Assembly (NCBI RefSeq): GCF_042665545.1
Contig: NZ_JBHTCM010000010.1
Coordinates: 1 to 64,000 of the forward strand
DNA from: Rhodocista pekingensis
GTDB lineage: Bacteria > Pseudomonadota > Alphaproteobacteria > Azospirillales > Azospirillaceae
Length of the DNA stretch: 64,000 bases
Reading direction: 5' to 3'
Shown: positions 36,004-44,854 of the stretch, piece after piece
How the letters are laid out: each line of letters opens with the position of its first letter
Numbering within the stretch: the stretch's first letter is position 1
The notes under the pieces: model-generated
The model's database searches: none
Seen by the model: only the letters and a program-made list of their open reading frames with translations
Told to the model about the DNA's origin: nothing
Made by a program: the position numbers and the translations under genes

Positions 36004-37026
36004 GTGGCCGTCGTCGCCAATCTCGACCCCAAGCGCAGCAACGCAGGCTCGGATGCCCTGGAAGCGCTGATCGCGCTGGTGGCCGACGATCTGAACGCCG
36101 TCAACGAACAGATCCTCTCGCGGATGCACTCCTCTGTCGAGCTGATCCCGCAGCTCGGCGGCTACATCGTGGCCGGCGGCGGCAAGCGCCTGCGCCCGGT
36201 GCTGACCCTGGCCGCGGCGCAGCTCTGCGGCTACCAGGGCACCCGCCAGACGGCGCTGGCCGCCTGTGTGGAGTTCCTGCACACGGCGACGCTGCTGCAC
36301 GACGACGTCGTGGACGAAAGCGACCTGCGCCGCGGCCAGGCCAGCGCCAACGCCGTGTTCGGCAACAAGGCCAGCGTGCTGGTCGGCGACTTCCTGTTCG
36401 CCCGCGCCTTCCAGATCATGGTCGAGGACGGCTCGCTGGACGTGCTGCGCATCCTCTGCACGGCCTCGGCCGTGATCGCCGAGGGCGAGGTGCTCCAGCT
36501 CACCACGACGAACGACACCGACACCAGCGAGGAAGCCTATCTGGAGGTGATCAAGGCGAAGACGGCGGAGCTGTTCGCCGCCGCCTGTGAGCTGGGCGCC
36601 ATCGTGGCCGACCGCCCCCCCGCCGAGGAGGAGGCGCTGCGCAGCTACGGCATGAATCTGGGCATCGCCTTCCAGCTCGTGGACGACGTGCTGGACTATT
36701 CCGCGGTGCAGGCGCGCCTGGGCAAGACCATCGGCGACGATTTCCGCGAGGGCAAGATCACCCTGCCCGTCGTCCTGGCCTTCCGCCGCGGCGACGAGGA
36801 GGAGCGGCAGTTCTGGCGCCGCACCATGGAGGACCTGGACCAGCGCGAGGGCGACCTGGAGCACGCCATCGCGCTGATGACCCGGCACAACGCCCTGCAT
36901 GATTCGGTCGAGCGCGCCCGCCACTACGGCGCTGTCGCCCGCGATGCGCTGGGCCTGTTCCAGAACAGCCGGATCAAGCGCGCCCTGCTGGACGTGATCG
37001 ACTTCGTCGTGAGCCGGGATTTCTGA
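36004..37026 (+). CDS. All-trans polyprenyl diphosphate synthase (ubiquinone side chain)
   Basis: 340 residues. The trans-isoprenyl synthase family makes the long isoprenoid tail of ubiquinone from farnesyl diphosphate and IPP. Both aspartate-rich motifs are intact: DDVVDE near residue 101 and DDVLDY near 226, with the GGKRLRPVL substrate loop near 58. Chain length (octa- or decaprenyl) cannot be read with certainty, hence no gene symbol. GTG at 36004 is preceded by AGGAG. It is divergent from the DUF2007-methyltransferase gene, an arrangement common in alphaproteobacteria. Confidence 0.93.
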   Translation: MAVVANLDPKRSNAGSDALEALIALVADDLNAVNEQILSRMHSSVELIPQLGGYIVAGGGKRLRPVLTLAAAQLCGYQGTRQTALAACVEFLHTATLLHDDVVDESDLRRGQASANAVFGNKASVLVGDFLFARAFQIMVEDGSLDVLRILCTASAVIAEGEVLQLTTTNDTDTSEEAYLEVIKAKTAELFAAACELGAIVADRPPAEEEALRSYGMNLGIAFQLVDDVLDYSAVQARLGKTIGDDFREGKITLPVVLAFRRGDEEERQFWRRTMEDLDQREGDLEHAIALMTRHNALHDSVERARHYGAVARDALGLFQNSRIKRALLDVIDFVVSRDF

Positions 37027-37086
37027 CGGAACAGGCAGGGGTCCGGCCCCCGGTGCGGAAACCGCTCCGGGGATGCAACAGAACCC

Positions 37087-37115
37087 TTGCAGTGGCGGCT
37101 TACCTTCGTTATATA
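37087..37115 (+). promoter_or_regulatory. Sigma-70 promoter of tRNA-Pro
   Basis: TTGCAG (37087-37092), a 17-bp spacer and TATATA (37110-37115). The start would fall near 37122, about 53 nt ahead of the tRNA. Confidence 0.65.
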
Positions 37116-37174
37116 CGCCGCCACCCCGGCGATGCCGGGGCCGACACCTCTCCGGCGCCGCCGGGGAGATCGAC

Positions 37175-37251
37175 CGGAGAGTAGCTCAGCCTGGTAGAGC
37201 ACTGCTTTCGGGAGGCAGGGGCCGGAGGTTCGAATCCTCTCTCTCCGACCA
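37175..37251 (+). tRNA. tRNA-Pro (CGG)
   Basis: 77 nt including encoded CCA. Acceptor arms CGGAGAG and CTCTCCG pair, the anticodon loop TTCGGGA gives CGG, and the T-loop GGTTCGAATCC is standard. A terminator follows within 5 bp. Confidence 0.97.
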
Positions 37252-37255
37252 GTTG

Positions 37256-37285
37256 AAAAGCCCGGCGGGTAACCGCCGGGCTTTT
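37256..37285 (+). terminator. Rho-independent terminator of tRNA-Pro
   Basis: AAAAGCCCGGCGG, a GTAA loop and the exact complement ending in TTTT. The 13-bp stem is perfect. Confidence 0.9.
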
Positions 37286-37397
37286 CGTTTTCCGGTCCGT
37301 ATCCCCCGGCCGCCGCGTGACGGCCGACACGGAAGCGCCGCACGGCCGTTGTATGCTGCGCCGGAGAAACAGTCCGACGCTGCCACGGAGGGCCGTG

Positions 37398-37784
37398 ATG
37401 TCCCGTATCCGTTTCGCCGCCATCGCCCTGCTGCTGTCCGCCGCGCCCGCCGCAGCCCAGCCGCCGGCCCCGTCCGCCACACCGCCCGCTGCCCTGCCCG
37501 CTGCCCCGGAAACCTGCGTCGAGGTGGACGAGGTGAACGGCTGGTCGGTCATTGGCGACCGAGTCATCGAGCTGCGGGTCGGCGCCAACCGGCTCTACCG
37601 CGTGGAGCTGGGCGCCTCGGCGGAGGTTGCCGCCCTGGGTTCCCGCGCCAGGATCAAGCTGGTGGGCAACAGCCTGGGCGACCTGTGCCGCACCAGCGGC
37701 GCCGTGGTCGCGGACGGGCGGCGCCTGACCGTGGTGTCGATCACCCCGGTGGATGCCGGCGACAAGCAGGCAGCCCCGCGCTGA
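37398..37784 (+). CDS. Exported DUF6491-like small protein
   Basis: 128 residues. A signal peptide (about 1-22, MSRIRFAAIALLLSAAPAAA) is followed by a Pro/Ala linker. The core has two conserved cysteines (ETCVEVDEVNGWSVIGDRVI and GDLCRTSG), with the RLYRVELGASAEVAAL segment between them. This resembles DUF6491 periplasmic proteins, whose function is unknown; the cysteines may pair. The ATG at 37398 is chosen because it starts the signal peptide. No operon partner is evident. Confidence 0.65.
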   Translation: MSRIRFAAIALLLSAAPAAAQPPAPSATPPAALPAAPETCVEVDEVNGWSVIGDRVIELRVGANRLYRVELGASAEVAALGSRARIKLVGNSLGDLCRTSGAVVADGRRLTVVSITPVDAGDKQAAPR

Positions 37785-37867
37785 GTCGCCCGGCCTGCCC
37801 TGCCCGCCCCGCTTTGCCCTGCCCTGCCCCGGCATCCCGCCGGGACCGCCACCGGAGACGCTTCCCC

Positions 37868-38455
37868 GTGACCTCCTTCGCGCCCTTCCGGATCACCGTC
37901 TGCGGCCTTGAGGAACTGGACTCCCACTGCGCGCAGGGGGTCAGCCATGTCCTCTCCATCCTGGACCCGGACCTGCCGCCGCCTCCCGCCTTCGGCCGAT
38001 TCGGCGAGCACGCCCGGCTGGACCTGCGCTTCGACGACGTGATCGAGGAGATGCCGGGCAAGCAGGCCCCGCAGCCCGACCATGTGGCGGCCATCCTGTC
38101 CTTCGGCCGCGGACTGGCGGCGGAGGCCGCCGCCGGAACGCAGAGACCGCACCTGCTGGTCCACTGCCACGCCGGGGTCTCCCGCTCCACCGCGTCGATG
38201 AGCCTGATCCTGGCCCAGGCCCGCCCCGACCGGCCGCCGGCCGAGGCGCTGGCCGAGGTGGTCCGGATCAGGCCGCAGACCTGGCCGAACCTGCGCCTGC
38301 TGGAGATGGGCGACGCCCTGCTGGGGCTGGACGGCCGGCTGGTCGCCGCCGCGATGGAGCGCTACCGCAGCTACGGCCGGGACAACCCCGAGCATGTCCG
38401 CTTCATGCGGCTGGCCGGCCGCGGGCGAGAGGTGGCGCACCTGGAGACGCTCTGA
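37868..38455 (+). CDS. Tyrosine / dual-specificity phosphatase-like protein
   Basis: 195 residues with the cysteine phosphatase signature HCHAGVSRSTAS (C-x5-R-S) at about residue 98, in a fold typical of compact dual-specificity phosphatases. A candidate general acid lies in the LRFDDVIEEM loop. Proteins of this type are frequent in alphaproteobacteria and their substrates are unknown. The GTG start at 37868 begins MTSFAPFRITVCG. No signal peptide is present, so it is cytoplasmic. Confidence 0.85.
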   Translation: MTSFAPFRITVCGLEELDSHCAQGVSHVLSILDPDLPPPPAFGRFGEHARLDLRFDDVIEEMPGKQAPQPDHVAAILSFGRGLAAEAAAGTQRPHLLVHCHAGVSRSTASMSLILAQARPDRPPAEALAEVVRIRPQTWPNLRLLEMGDALLGLDGRLVAAAMERYRSYGRDNPEHVRFMRLAGRGREVAHLETL

Positions 38456-38633
38456 CCGGACCCGCCAGCCCTGCCCCTGCCCCTGCCCGCCTGCGCCCGC
38501 GAAATCGCGCCACTCAGGCGGGAACCCGACCCCACCGGGGCCGTTGACCCGGCGCGTACCCGCACGCGGACGCCGCCCGGACCGCCGGGCCGGCCGTCGG
38601 CGGGGACCGTCCGAAGGGGAGGATCGACCGCGC

Positions 38634-39251
38634 ATGGCAGCGCAGGACCCGTCAGGCCAGCGGCCGGAAGCCACCATCCCGGGACCCGCCCCCGGCTGCC
38701 GCTTCCGGCTGGACCTGGAACTGGCCATCCGGCGGACGGGCGAAGCCGATCTGGACCGGCTGGAATGGTTCGGACTCTACAGCGAGCACCGGGAGATCAT
38801 CCGCGCCGCGTTCGAGCGGCAGCGGCTGGGCGAGGTCACCATGCTGGTGGCGGACCTGGACGGATTTCCGGTCGGCCAGGTCTGGATCGACTTCCGCCGC
38901 AGCGGGGAGGCGGACTCCGCCTCGCTCTGGGCCGTGCGCGTGCTGCCGCCCCTGCACCGCCAGGGCATCGGTGCCCGGCTGATGCTGGCAGCCGAACGGC
39001 TGGTCGTCGCCCGTGGGCGGAGACTGCTGACCCTGACGGTCGAGCGCACCAATCCCGACGCCCGCCGCTTCTACGAGCGCCTGGGCTACCGGACCAGCGG
39101 CGAGGCGCGGGACTGCTACAGCTACCGCACGCCGCAGGGCGAGCTGCGCCGCATTCCGCTGGACCAGTGGGTGATGACGAAGCGGCTGGACCCGGAACGG
39201 CCGCCCGCCGACCGCCCCTGCGGCGCGATTCGCGGGGGTGGCCGTGCATGA
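38634..39251 (+). CDS. GNAT-family N-acetyltransferase
   Basis: 205 residues. The GNAT core occupies about residues 27-185. The acetyl-CoA loop is in VLPPLHRQGIGARLMLAAE (Q/R-x-x-G-x-A/G pattern) and the end of the fold in NPDARRFYERLGYRTSGE. The substrate is not predictable. The start at 38634 has GGGGAGG upstream. The last 14 bp overlap the start of the next gene, so the two are probably coupled. Confidence 0.85.
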   Translation: MAAQDPSGQRPEATIPGPAPGCRFRLDLELAIRRTGEADLDRLEWFGLYSEHREIIRAAFERQRLGEVTMLVADLDGFPVGQVWIDFRRSGEADSASLWAVRVLPPLHRQGIGARLMLAAERLVVARGRRLLTLTVERTNPDARRFYERLGYRTSGEARDCYSYRTPQGELRRIPLDQWVMTKRLDPERPPADRPCGAIRGGGRA

Positions 39252-40455
39252 CCTGGTGCCGCCGCCGGCGGTGACGGCAGCCGGGACGGCGGCGACCAGG
39301 GCGGAGGCCGGCGACGATGCGGCGGCGGACCTGCTGCGGGAGGGCATGCGGCTGGTCGGCAGCGGCCGGCTGGCCGAGGCGGCTCTGCTCGGGCGCCGGA
39401 TGTCCGGCGCGGCCCCGGCCGACTGGCGCGGCTGGCTGCTGCGCGGGCAGGCCGAGTTGCGCGCCCGTGCCGTGCCCGCGGCGGCCCGCAGCTTCGCGCG
39501 CGCCCTGGCCCTGGGCATGGACCCGCTGGAAGCGGTGGAGGCGCGCTGGAAGACGCACATGCTGCTGGGCGACCATGCCCGCGCCTGGGCCCTGTCCGAT
39601 GCCGTGCTGGCCCGGCGCGCAGCGGACGAGTTCAACCGGCCCTGGACGCCCTACCATACCCGCTGCGTCTGGAACGGCACCCCGCTGGAGGACCGCCGGG
39701 TGCTGGTGCGCTGCTACCACGGGCTGGGCGACAGCGTGCAGTTCATCCGCTATGCCGCCGTGCTGAAGGCGCGCGGCTGTACCGTGCTGGTCGAGGCGCA
39801 GCCGGAACTGCTGCCGCTGCTGGCCCGGCACCCGGCGATCGACCGGGCCGTGCCGCTGGGCGAGGGCGACGGGCTGGACCGGGATGCCGAGGTGGAAAGC
39901 ATGGAGCTGTTCCATGCCTGCCGCTGCGGACCCGAAGCAGCGGCGGCCGTGCCCTATCTGGACCCCGGCGACGCGGCCCCCGCCCCCCTGCCCCCGGCCG
40001 ACGGCGGGCTGCGGGTGGGGCTGGTCTGGCGCGCGGGGGACTGGGACCCGCGGCGGTCCCTGACGACGGCGGAGCTGGCCCCCGTGCTGGCCGTGCCCGG
40101 CGTCAGCTTCGTCAGCCTGCAACGGGGGGAGGAGGAGGACCGGCCGCCGCCGGCGCTGGCGAGCGATGCGTCCAGCGCAGGGATCGACACCCTGGCCGCC
40201 ACGCTGCGGCGCCTGGACCTGCTGCTGACGGTCGATACCATGGCGGCGCATCTGGCCGGCGCCCTGGGTGTGCCGGCCTGGGTCCTGCTGCATGCGGAGG
40301 CCGACTGGCGCTGGGGCTGGCAAGGCGCCCGCACGCCCTGGTATCCGGGTCTGCGCCTGTTCCGCCAGCGCCGCCCCGGCCTGTGGGACGGCCCGGTGGC
40401 GGACGTGGTGCGGCGGCTGACGGCTGTGGCGCGGCGGCGGACCGGGAGCCGGTAG
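39238..40455 (+). CDS. TPR-type protein with GT-B glycosyltransferase-like domain
   Basis: 405 residues. The N-terminal third is helical with tetratricopeptide-like units (LREGMRLVGSGRLAEAALLG, ARSFARALALGMDPLEA). The C-terminal part looks like a GT9/GT41-related domain: VRCYHGLGDSVQFIRYA, LRVGLVWRAGDW and LLLTVDTMAAHLAGALGVPAW. Such proteins are common near polysaccharide or flagellin glycosylation genes. The start is GTG at 39238, inside the GNAT gene; a GTG two codons later is also possible. The donor and acceptor are unknown. Confidence 0.75.
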   Translation: MAVHDLVPPPAVTAAGTAATRAEAGDDAAADLLREGMRLVGSGRLAEAALLGRRMSGAAPADWRGWLLRGQAELRARAVPAAARSFARALALGMDPLEAVEARWKTHMLLGDHARAWALSDAVLARRAADEFNRPWTPYHTRCVWNGTPLEDRRVLVRCYHGLGDSVQFIRYAAVLKARGCTVLVEAQPELLPLLARHPAIDRAVPLGEGDGLDRDAEVESMELFHACRCGPEAAAAVPYLDPGDAAPAPLPPADGGLRVGLVWRAGDWDPRRSLTTAELAPVLAVPGVSFVSLQRGEEEDRPPPALASDASSAGIDTLAATLRRLDLLLTVDTMAAHLAGALGVPAWVLLHAEADWRWGWQGARTPWYPGLRLFRQRRPGLWDGPVADVVRRLTAVARRRTGSR

Positions 40456-40501
40456 ACGGGAACCGGCCGAAGGCCGGCGGACGGGCCGGGAGGGGCGGAC
40501 G

Positions 40502-41164
40502 ATGTTCCTGAACCGGGACGAGGCCGGGCGGCGGCTGGCGGAAAGGTTGACGGAGAGGCTGCGGGCGGAGCCCCCGGCCGATCCGGTGGTGCTGGCCCTG
40601 CCGCGCGGCGGGCTGCCGGTGGCGGCCCCGGTGGCGGCGGCGCTGGGGGCACCGCTGGACTTCGTGAACGTGCGCAAGATCGGCGCCCCGCAGGACCCCG
40701 AACTGGGGCTGGGCGCCGTGGTCGGCGGCGGCGGGGAGCGGCCGGTGACCGTGCTGGACGAGCGGCTGATCCGGCTGCTGCGGGTGGCGCCGGGCTATCT
40801 GGCCGCGGAGGAGCGGCGGCAACTGGCCGAGATCGAGCGCCGTGCCGCGCACTACCGCGAGGGCCGGCCCGCCATCCCCATCGCCGGCAGGACCGTCATC
40901 GTGGTGGATGACGGCATCGCCACCGGCGGCACCCTGCGCGCCGCCCTGCGCGCCCTGCGCCGGCACGGGCCGGCCCGGCTGATCGTGGCGGTCCCGGTGG
41001 CGCCGCCCGACGTGCTGGCCGGGCTGGCCGACGCCGCGGACGGGATCGTCTGCCTGGAGAGCCCGGCCGACTTCGGCGCCGTGGGGGCGCATTACGTGGA
41101 CTTCGACCAGGTTTCCGACGCGGAAGCCATAGCCATCCTGCGCCACGCCGCCCGCCGGTCCTGA
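40502..41164 (+). CDS. Phosphoribosyltransferase-domain protein
   Basis: 220 residues of the type I phosphoribosyltransferase fold. The PRPP motif is VIVVDDGIATGGTLRAA near residue 137, preceded by a flexible loop and an N-terminal LALPRGGLPVAAPVA. Stand-alone proteins of this kind often lack a proven base substrate. It lies 46 bp after the TPR/GT gene on the same strand. Cytoplasmic. Confidence 0.87.
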   Translation: MFLNRDEAGRRLAERLTERLRAEPPADPVVLALPRGGLPVAAPVAAALGAPLDFVNVRKIGAPQDPELGLGAVVGGGGERPVTVLDERLIRLLRVAPGYLAAEERRQLAEIERRAAHYREGRPAIPIAGRTVIVVDDGIATGGTLRAALRALRRHGPARLIVAVPVAPPDVLAGLADAADGIVCLESPADFGAVGAHYVDFDQVSDAEAIAILRHAARRS

Positions 41165-41307
41165 CCCGCCGGACGGGCGGACCCGGCCCGATGGCCGACC
41201 GCCCCTGCCCCGCCGCCTCCCCGACGGCGCGCCTGCGCCGGCCCCGCCCGCGGGTGCATGGTGGGCCCCGGCCGCAGGGGTGAGCCAGCCGGCAAGGGGG
41301 GCGGGCG

Positions 41308-41994
41308 ATGGACGGAACAGGCAGGAACGGAGCCGGCAGCGGCGCGGCCGGCGGGGAGACGGTCAGCATCGTCATCGTGGCGCGCGACGCCGCGGCCCTG
41401 CTGCCGGGCAGCGTCGCCGCCGTGCTGGCGCAGACGCCGCCGCCGCATGAGATCATCGTGGTGGATGATGGCTCCCGCGACGCGCTGGCGGCCGTCACCC
41501 GCCGGCTGCCGGTGCGGACCCTGCATGACGGCCGCCGCGGCACCGCCGCCGCCCGCAACGCCGGGCTGCGCTGCGCCCGCGGAGAGCTGGTCCTGTTCCT
41601 GGCGGCCGGGGACAGGCTGCCACCCGGCACGCTGGCCGCCCTGACGGCGGCCCTGCGCGACGACCCGGCGGCGGTCATGGCCGGGGCGGCCGGCCCGCTG
41701 CCCGACGGTGCGATCCTCTGGCGCCGGGCCGCGCTGGCCGGGGCCGGCGGGTTCCGCGCCGCAGCCGGGCCGGCGCTGGACCTGGACGCCGCCCTGCGGC
41801 TGGGCCGGGGGCGCACTACAGCGGCCTCATCAGGCCAGGGGGCACCCGGGCTGGGCGCCCTGCGCGGGCGCTGCCTGCGGGCGGCCCTGCGGTCGCTGCT
41901 GGCCCACGACGCCCGCGCCGCCTGGACGCTGGCCGGCAGCGTCGCCGCCTCACTGGCGCTGCCGGGCCGGACGGTTCTGCCCACCGGGTCCTGA
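41308..41994 (+). CDS. Short, degenerate family 2 glycosyltransferase
   Basis: 228 residues. The first half has the GT-A nucleotide-binding part (VSIVIVARDAAALLPGSVAAV, EIIVVDDGSRD, GTAAARNAGLRCARGE). The usual D-x-D metal motif at the end of that part is replaced: VLFLAAGDRLPP has only one of the two aspartates. The second half is shortened and Ala/Arg-rich. It may be inactive or a decayed copy. The frame is open and codon use matches the neighbours. Confidence 0.6.
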   Translation: MDGTGRNGAGSGAAGGETVSIVIVARDAAALLPGSVAAVLAQTPPPHEIIVVDDGSRDALAAVTRRLPVRTLHDGRRGTAAARNAGLRCARGELVLFLAAGDRLPPGTLAALTAALRDDPAAVMAGAAGPLPDGAILWRRAALAGAGGFRAAAGPALDLDAALRLGRGRTTAASSGQGAPGLGALRGRCLRAALRSLLAHDARAAWTLAGSVAASLALPGRTVLPTGS

Positions 41995-42087
41995 CGGCGG
42001 CACCATCACCGGGATTGACGCCGGAGCCGCAGGGCGCGACGGTGCGCCGCCCAGGGGCGTCCCCCGTCAGGGCGGAAGGGAGAGAGC

Positions 42088-42729
42088 ATGACCGACCGCT
42101 TCGTTCCGGCCGAGACCGACCTGCTGGTGCTGGTGGACATTCAGCGCGACTTCTGCCCCGGCGGCGCCCTGGCCGTGCCGGACGGCGATGCCGTCGTGCC
42201 GGTGGCGAACCGGCTGGCCCGGCGCTTCGCCCATGTGATCCTGACTCAGGACTGGCACGCGCCCGGCCACCGCTCCTTCGCCAGCGCCCATCCCGGCCGG
42301 GCACCGTTCGAGACGGTGGAGATGCCCTACGGCCCCCAGGTGCTGTGGCCCGACCATTGCGTGCAGGGCACGGCAGGAGCGGAGTTCCACCCCGGCCTGG
42401 ACGTGCCGATGGCGCAGGCGGTGATCCGCAAGGGCTTCCGCCCGGAGATCGACAGCTATTCCGCCTTCTTCGAGAACGACCGCCGCACGCCGACCGGGCT
42501 GGCCGGCCAGTTGCGCGAGCGCGGCGTGCGCCGTTGCGTCTTCGCCGGGCTGGCGCTGGACTTCTGCGTCGCCTGTTCGGCCGAGGACGCGGTGCGCTGC
42601 GGCTTCGAGGCGCTGGTGGTGGAGGATGGCTGCCGCGCCATCGACACCGGCGGGTCGCTGGCGGCGGCGCGGGCGCGGCTGGCGGCGGCCGGCGTGCGCC
42701 TGATCCGCAGCGACGGGATCGGGGGCTGA
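42088..42729 (+). CDS. pncA: Nicotinamidase
   Basis: 213 residues of the isochorismatase-like hydrolase fold, converting nicotinamide to nicotinate for NAD recycling. The catalytic Asp is in LVLVDIQRDFCPGGAL (near 17), the metal-binding segment is TQDWHAPGHRSFAS, the Lys is in QAVIRKGF and the nucleophilic Cys in GLALDFCVACSAEDA. All three catalytic residues are present, and the lid region is of normal length. A ribosome site (GGAAGGGAGAG) precedes the ATG. It is convergent with the deaminase gene, 6 bp apart. Confidence 0.93.
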   Translation: MTDRFVPAETDLLVLVDIQRDFCPGGALAVPDGDAVVPVANRLARRFAHVILTQDWHAPGHRSFASAHPGRAPFETVEMPYGPQVLWPDHCVQGTAGAEFHPGLDVPMAQAVIRKGFRPEIDSYSAFFENDRRTPTGLAGQLRERGVRRCVFAGLALDFCVACSAEDAVRCGFEALVVEDGCRAIDTGGSLAAARARLAAAGVRLIRSDGIGG

Positions 42730-42735
42730 GGCGGG

Positions 42736-43221
42736 TCAGTAGGGAACGCGGTCGGGCTTCTCCGCCCATGCCCGGAAGACCTCCCGCGCCTCTGCCAGCG
42801 GATGGTGATGGCAGGGCAGCCGGCGCTCGGCCGGGGGCAGCGGGATCTGGTCGTAGATCAGGGCGTCGTCGAAGCCGATGGCCGCGGCCTCGTCCCGGGT
42901 GTTGGCATAGACCAGCCGGTCCAGCCGCGCCCAGTGGATGGCCGCAAGGCACATGGGACAGGGCTCGCAACTGGAATAGACGGTGGCGCCGCGCAGGTCG
43001 AAGCGGCCCAGCCGGGCGCAGGCCTCCCGGATGGCGACGATCTCGGCATGCGCGGTCGGGTCGTTGCCGGAGGTGACGCGGTTCCAGCCCTCCCCCACCA
43101 CGGCGCCGTCCAGCACGATCACGGCCCCGAACGGGCCGCCGGCCCCGGCGTCCATGCCGAAGCGGGCCAGTTCCGCCGCCCGGCGGAGGAAAAGGGCGTC
43201 CTGCGCCTGCATGGTTCTCAT
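42736..43221 (-). CDS. Nucleoside deaminase (CDA/TadA-guanine deaminase type)
   Basis: 161 residues of the cytidine deaminase superfamily. The zinc motifs are TAHAEIVAIREA (H-A-E) and SSCEPCPMCLAAIHWARL (P-C-x2-C). The C-terminal part (ALIYDQIPLPPAERR) is more like guanine deaminase/GuaD than tRNA deaminase TadA. The ATG at 43221 overlaps the TGA of the upstream gene (ATGA), implying coupled translation. Substrate is uncertain: guanine or a related base. Confidence 0.88.
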   Translation of the reverse strand: MRTMQAQDALFLRRAAELARFGMDAGAGGPFGAVIVLDGAVVGEGWNRVTSGNDPTAHAEIVAIREACARLGRFDLRGATVYSSCEPCPMCLAAIHWARLDRLVYANTRDEAAAIGFDDALIYDQIPLPPAERRLPCHHHPLAEAREVFRAWAEKPDRVPY

Positions 43222-43727
43222 CCGAATTTCAACAGCGACGGTGCCTTGTGGATGATCTCTTCCAGGATCATCTCCGCCGTGTCCAGGTCCTGGGTCAGGG
43301 CCGCGTCCAGCTTGCCGGCATAGTCCGGCCGGGACAGCTTCTCGTGCGCCTCGTGCAGGCTGCGCAGCTCGGCGATGAAGATGTCCCGCGCCCCCACCGG
43401 CAGCATGGTCTTGGCCGACAGCACGAAGAAGAAGCGCATGGAGGCGCGGACCAGCAGGCCCAGCATCAGCATGTCCAGCCGGGCATATTCCTCCCGCAGT
43501 TCCTGGAGACGGGGCGAGGCGAGGTGCTTCAGCCGCCCTTCGATCAGGATGCAGAGCGCCTTGAACTCCCCCACCTTGTTGCGGAAGTCGTTGTAGGCGA
43601 GGAAGCTGTCCTTCGCCGCCTCCTCCTCCGCATTCTTCGCCAGCCGCACGGCCTCGCGCGCCTGCCCCTCCAGGGCGGCGAGCAGATCCTTCACTTCCTT
43701 GTCGGTGTAGGTGCGCTGCTGGGCCAC
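43218..43727 (-). CDS. Conserved hypothetical helical protein
   Basis: 169 residues from GTG 43727. I do not recognise a named family. It looks wholly helical, with a charged start (RTYTDKEVKDLLAALEGQ), a middle hydrophobic stretch (MLGLLVRASMRFFFVLS, near 100-116) and acidic C-terminal helices. An ATG at 43769 would add 14 residues, but those contain rare codons, so the GTG is preferred. It is coupled to the deaminase gene by an ATGA overlap, and the ABC operon is transcribed divergently 204 bp away. Confidence 0.7.
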   Translation of the reverse strand: MAQQRTYTDKEVKDLLAALEGQAREAVRLAKNAEEEAAKDSFLAYNDFRNKVGEFKALCILIEGRLKHLASPRLQELREEYARLDMLMLGLLVRASMRFFFVLSAKTMLPVGARDIFIAELRSLHEAHEKLSRPDYAGKLDAALTQDLDTAEMILEEIIHKAPSLLKFG

Positions 43728-43930
43728 GGCCGATCCATCCTGCCGCCGCGGCCTCCGGAGGCGGGCCATGCCGGCGGCCCCCTGTATAGCCCCGGCACGG
43801 CCGGCGATAAAGCAGTCCGGCATAGGGGACCCGTTGCGGACCTTGCCGCCCGTCGCTGATCGCGCGTAGTCTCCCCGGTAATACAACCCAGGCCCGCGGA
43901 AGCCGGGCCGGACCACGACAGGGACCCTGG

Positions 43931-44827
43931 ATGCTGACGATCACCGGCCTTTGCCACACCTACCCTAATGGAGTCCGCGCCCTGGACGGCATCAACCTGG
44001 AGGTGCCGCGCGGCATGTTCGGCCTGCTGGGGCCGAACGGGGCGGGCAAGTCCACGCTGATGCGGACCATCGCCACCTTGCAGACGCCGACCGCGGGCAG
44101 CATCCGCTTCGACGGGATGGACGTGCTGGCCGAGCCGATGCGGCTGCGCCAGACGCTGGGCTACCTGCCGCAGGAGTTCGGCGTCTATCCCCGCGTCTCG
44201 GCCGAGGACATGCTGGACCACCTGGCGATGCTGAAGGGCATCGTGAGCAAGGGTGAGCGCAAGGAGCTGGTGGCCGCCCTGTTGCAGCAGACGAACCTGT
44301 ACGAAGTCCGGAAGAAGGCGCTGACCGGCTTCTCCGGCGGCATGCGCCAGCGCTTCGGCATCGCCCAGGCGTTGATCGGCAACCCCGCGCTGATCATCGT
44401 GGACGAGCCGACGGCCGGCCTGGACCCGGAGGAGCGCAACCGCTTCCACAACCTGCTGGCGGAGATCGGCGAGAACGTCGTGGTCATCCTGTCCACCCAC
44501 ATCGTGGAGGACGTGGCCGACCTCTGCCCGCGCATGGCGATCATCGTCGGCGGCCGCATCGTCGCCGAGGGCGAGCCGCACGCCCTGGTCGAGGCCATGC
44601 GCGGGCGGGTCTGGCGCAAGGTCGTGGCGCGCCAGGAGGTGGATGCCTACCGCAGCGGCTTCCGCGTCATCGCCACCCGGCTGGTGGCCGGCCGCACCGT
44701 GCTGCATGTCCTGGCCGACGCGCATCCGGGCGAGGGGTTCGAGCCGGTGCCGGGCGACCTGGAGGACGTCTACTTCGCCACGCTGGCGGAAACCCGGGCC
44801 GCCGGCCCGGCCCGCACCGCGGCCTGA
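43931..44827 (+). CDS. ABC transporter ATP-binding protein
   Basis: 298 residues. It carries a Walker A GPNGAGKST near 34-42, the Q-loop YLPQEFGVYP, the signature FSGGMRQRFGIAQ, and Walker B ALIIVDEPTAGLD followed by the H-loop STHIVEDV. A short C-terminal extension (about 220-298) is typical of ABC-2 type exporters. It is 27 bp upstream of the permease-peptidase fusion gene, with which it forms a two-gene transporter. In homologous pairs the substrate is unknown. Confidence 0.93.
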   Translation: MLTITGLCHTYPNGVRALDGINLEVPRGMFGLLGPNGAGKSTLMRTIATLQTPTAGSIRFDGMDVLAEPMRLRQTLGYLPQEFGVYPRVSAEDMLDHLAMLKGIVSKGERKELVAALLQQTNLYEVRKKALTGFSGGMRQRFGIAQALIGNPALIIVDEPTAGLDPEERNRFHNLLAEIGENVVVILSTHIVEDVADLCPRMAIIVGGRIVAEGEPHALVEAMRGRVWRKVVARQEVDAYRSGFRVIATRLVAGRTVLHVLADAHPGEGFEPVPGDLEDVYFATLAETRAAGPARTAA

Positions 44828-44854
44828 TCCGCAGCCGGCACCGGGGGTCCATCC

